This document shows positions 5,298-5,684 of a stretch of DNA of 5,684 bases, piece after piece. Positions within the stretch are counted from its first letter, which is position 1, and each line of letters opens with the position of its first letter. Origin of the DNA: Pseudomonadota bacterium (GTDB lineage: Bacteria > Pseudomonadota > Alphaproteobacteria > Sphingomonadales > Sphingomonadaceae). The notes under the pieces are model-generated. The model was not told the DNA's origin. It made no database searches and saw only the letters and a list, made by a program, of their open reading frames with translations. Position numbers and translations under genes: made by a program. Location of the stretch: positions 1 to 5,684 of the forward strand of contig JAEZCS010000155.1 in NCBI GenBank assembly GCA_023433445.1, read 5' to 3'.

Positions 5298-5684
5298 TTA
5301 TGATCGGGGCAGACCGAGATGATGCTGTGCGATGATGGTGCGGTGAACTTCGCTGGTGCCGCCATAGATGGTCTGGCCGATTGACTGGCGATAGGATTCC
5401 TCGATCTTCGCCAGGGCGGGCGTTTCATGGGAGAGCGTGCCGGGCGCGGCCAGCGCGGCAAGGTCGGCCGCATCCTGCATGTAGATTTCGGTGGCGAACA
5501 TCTTGGCCATCGGCCCGATGGCACGGGTCATCCGGCCTGCCTCGATCGCCCAAGTGACGCGGCGGCACATGAGATCGGCGATTTCCAGATGCGTGCGCAC
5601 GCGGGCAAGGCGGGCACGGACAGCTGGCTTGTCGATCGGGCGCTTGCCTGACGCGTCGCTGCTGCTGCGCGTCGCGCAATCGAT
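5298..5684 (-). CDS. Acyl-CoA dehydrogenase, C-terminal part
   Basis: The last 128 codons of a gene whose 5' part lies beyond the right edge; the reading frame is open to the window end. The visible part is the C-terminal helical domain of the acyl-CoA dehydrogenase family, with AVRARLARVR early on, MAKMFATE in the middle and the diagnostic tail IYGGTSEVHRTIIAQ...LGLPR before TAA. Family members are FAD flavoproteins that oxidise an acyl-CoA at alpha-beta and pass electrons to ETF. The position of the medium-chain-type catalytic Glu (IYEGT) is Gly here (codon 5363-5361), as in many bacterial FadE proteins, some of which work as heteromers or use a Glu elsewhere. The N-terminal and middle domains are not visible, so activity cannot be judged. 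It probably belongs to the same catabolic cluster, but it stands 137 bases before MFS2 and may be a separate unit. Confidence 0.93.
   Translation of the reverse strand: MDCATRSSSDASGKRPIDKPAVRARLARVRTHLEIADLMCRRVTWAIEAGRMTRAIGPMAKMFATEIYMQDAADLAALAAPGTLSHETPALAKIEESYRQSIGQTIYGGTSEVHRTIIAQHHLGLPRS

Overview
The window looks like a catabolic gene cluster from a GC-rich alphaproteobacterium, most likely a sphingomonad (Sphingobium/Novosphingobium/Sphingomonas type). This is inferred from the high GC content with G/C-ending codons and from the gene mix: two Spinster-type MFS transporters, a phytanoyl-CoA dioxygenase-like enzyme, an SDR, a KstD-like flavoprotein and an acyl-CoA dehydrogenase. No species can be named from the sequence alone. 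No RNA gene, insertion sequence, CRISPR array or phage feature was seen.

Every supported gene lies on the minus strand, so transcription runs from high to low coordinates. In that order: the C-terminal part of an acyl-CoA dehydrogenase (5298-5684, cut by the window edge); a Spinster-like MFS permease (3805-5160); a PhyH-family Fe(II)/2-oxoglutarate oxygenase (2810-3739); a hairpin just after it (2767-2801) and an upstream region of about 300 bases; a second Spinster-like MFS permease (1152-2510); a short SDR (431-1105); a 176-base gap with promoter-like and palindromic sequence; and the N-terminal part of a 3-ketosteroid-dehydrogenase-like FAD flavoprotein (1-254, cut by the window edge).

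The genes fall into two transporter-plus-enzyme modules, MFS2-PhyH and MFS1-SDR, flanked by an acyl-CoA dehydrogenase and a ketosteroid-dehydrogenase-like enzyme. Together they fit uptake and oxidation of a hydrophobic alicyclic or acyl-chain compound (steroid, terpenoid or similar): ring or side-chain hydroxylation (PhyH), alcohol/ketone interconversion (SDR), 1,2-desaturation next to a ketone (KstD-like) and acyl-CoA desaturation (ACAD). The substrate is not determined by the sequence.

Points of most interest: two enzymes lack a canonical active-site residue at the expected place (Ala for the SDR serine, Gly for the MCAD-type glutamate of the ACAD); PhyH has a good promoter of its own overlapping the end of the preceding gene; and three intergenic regions carry repeats or palindromes that could be regulator sites. 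I saw no clearly unprecedented system.
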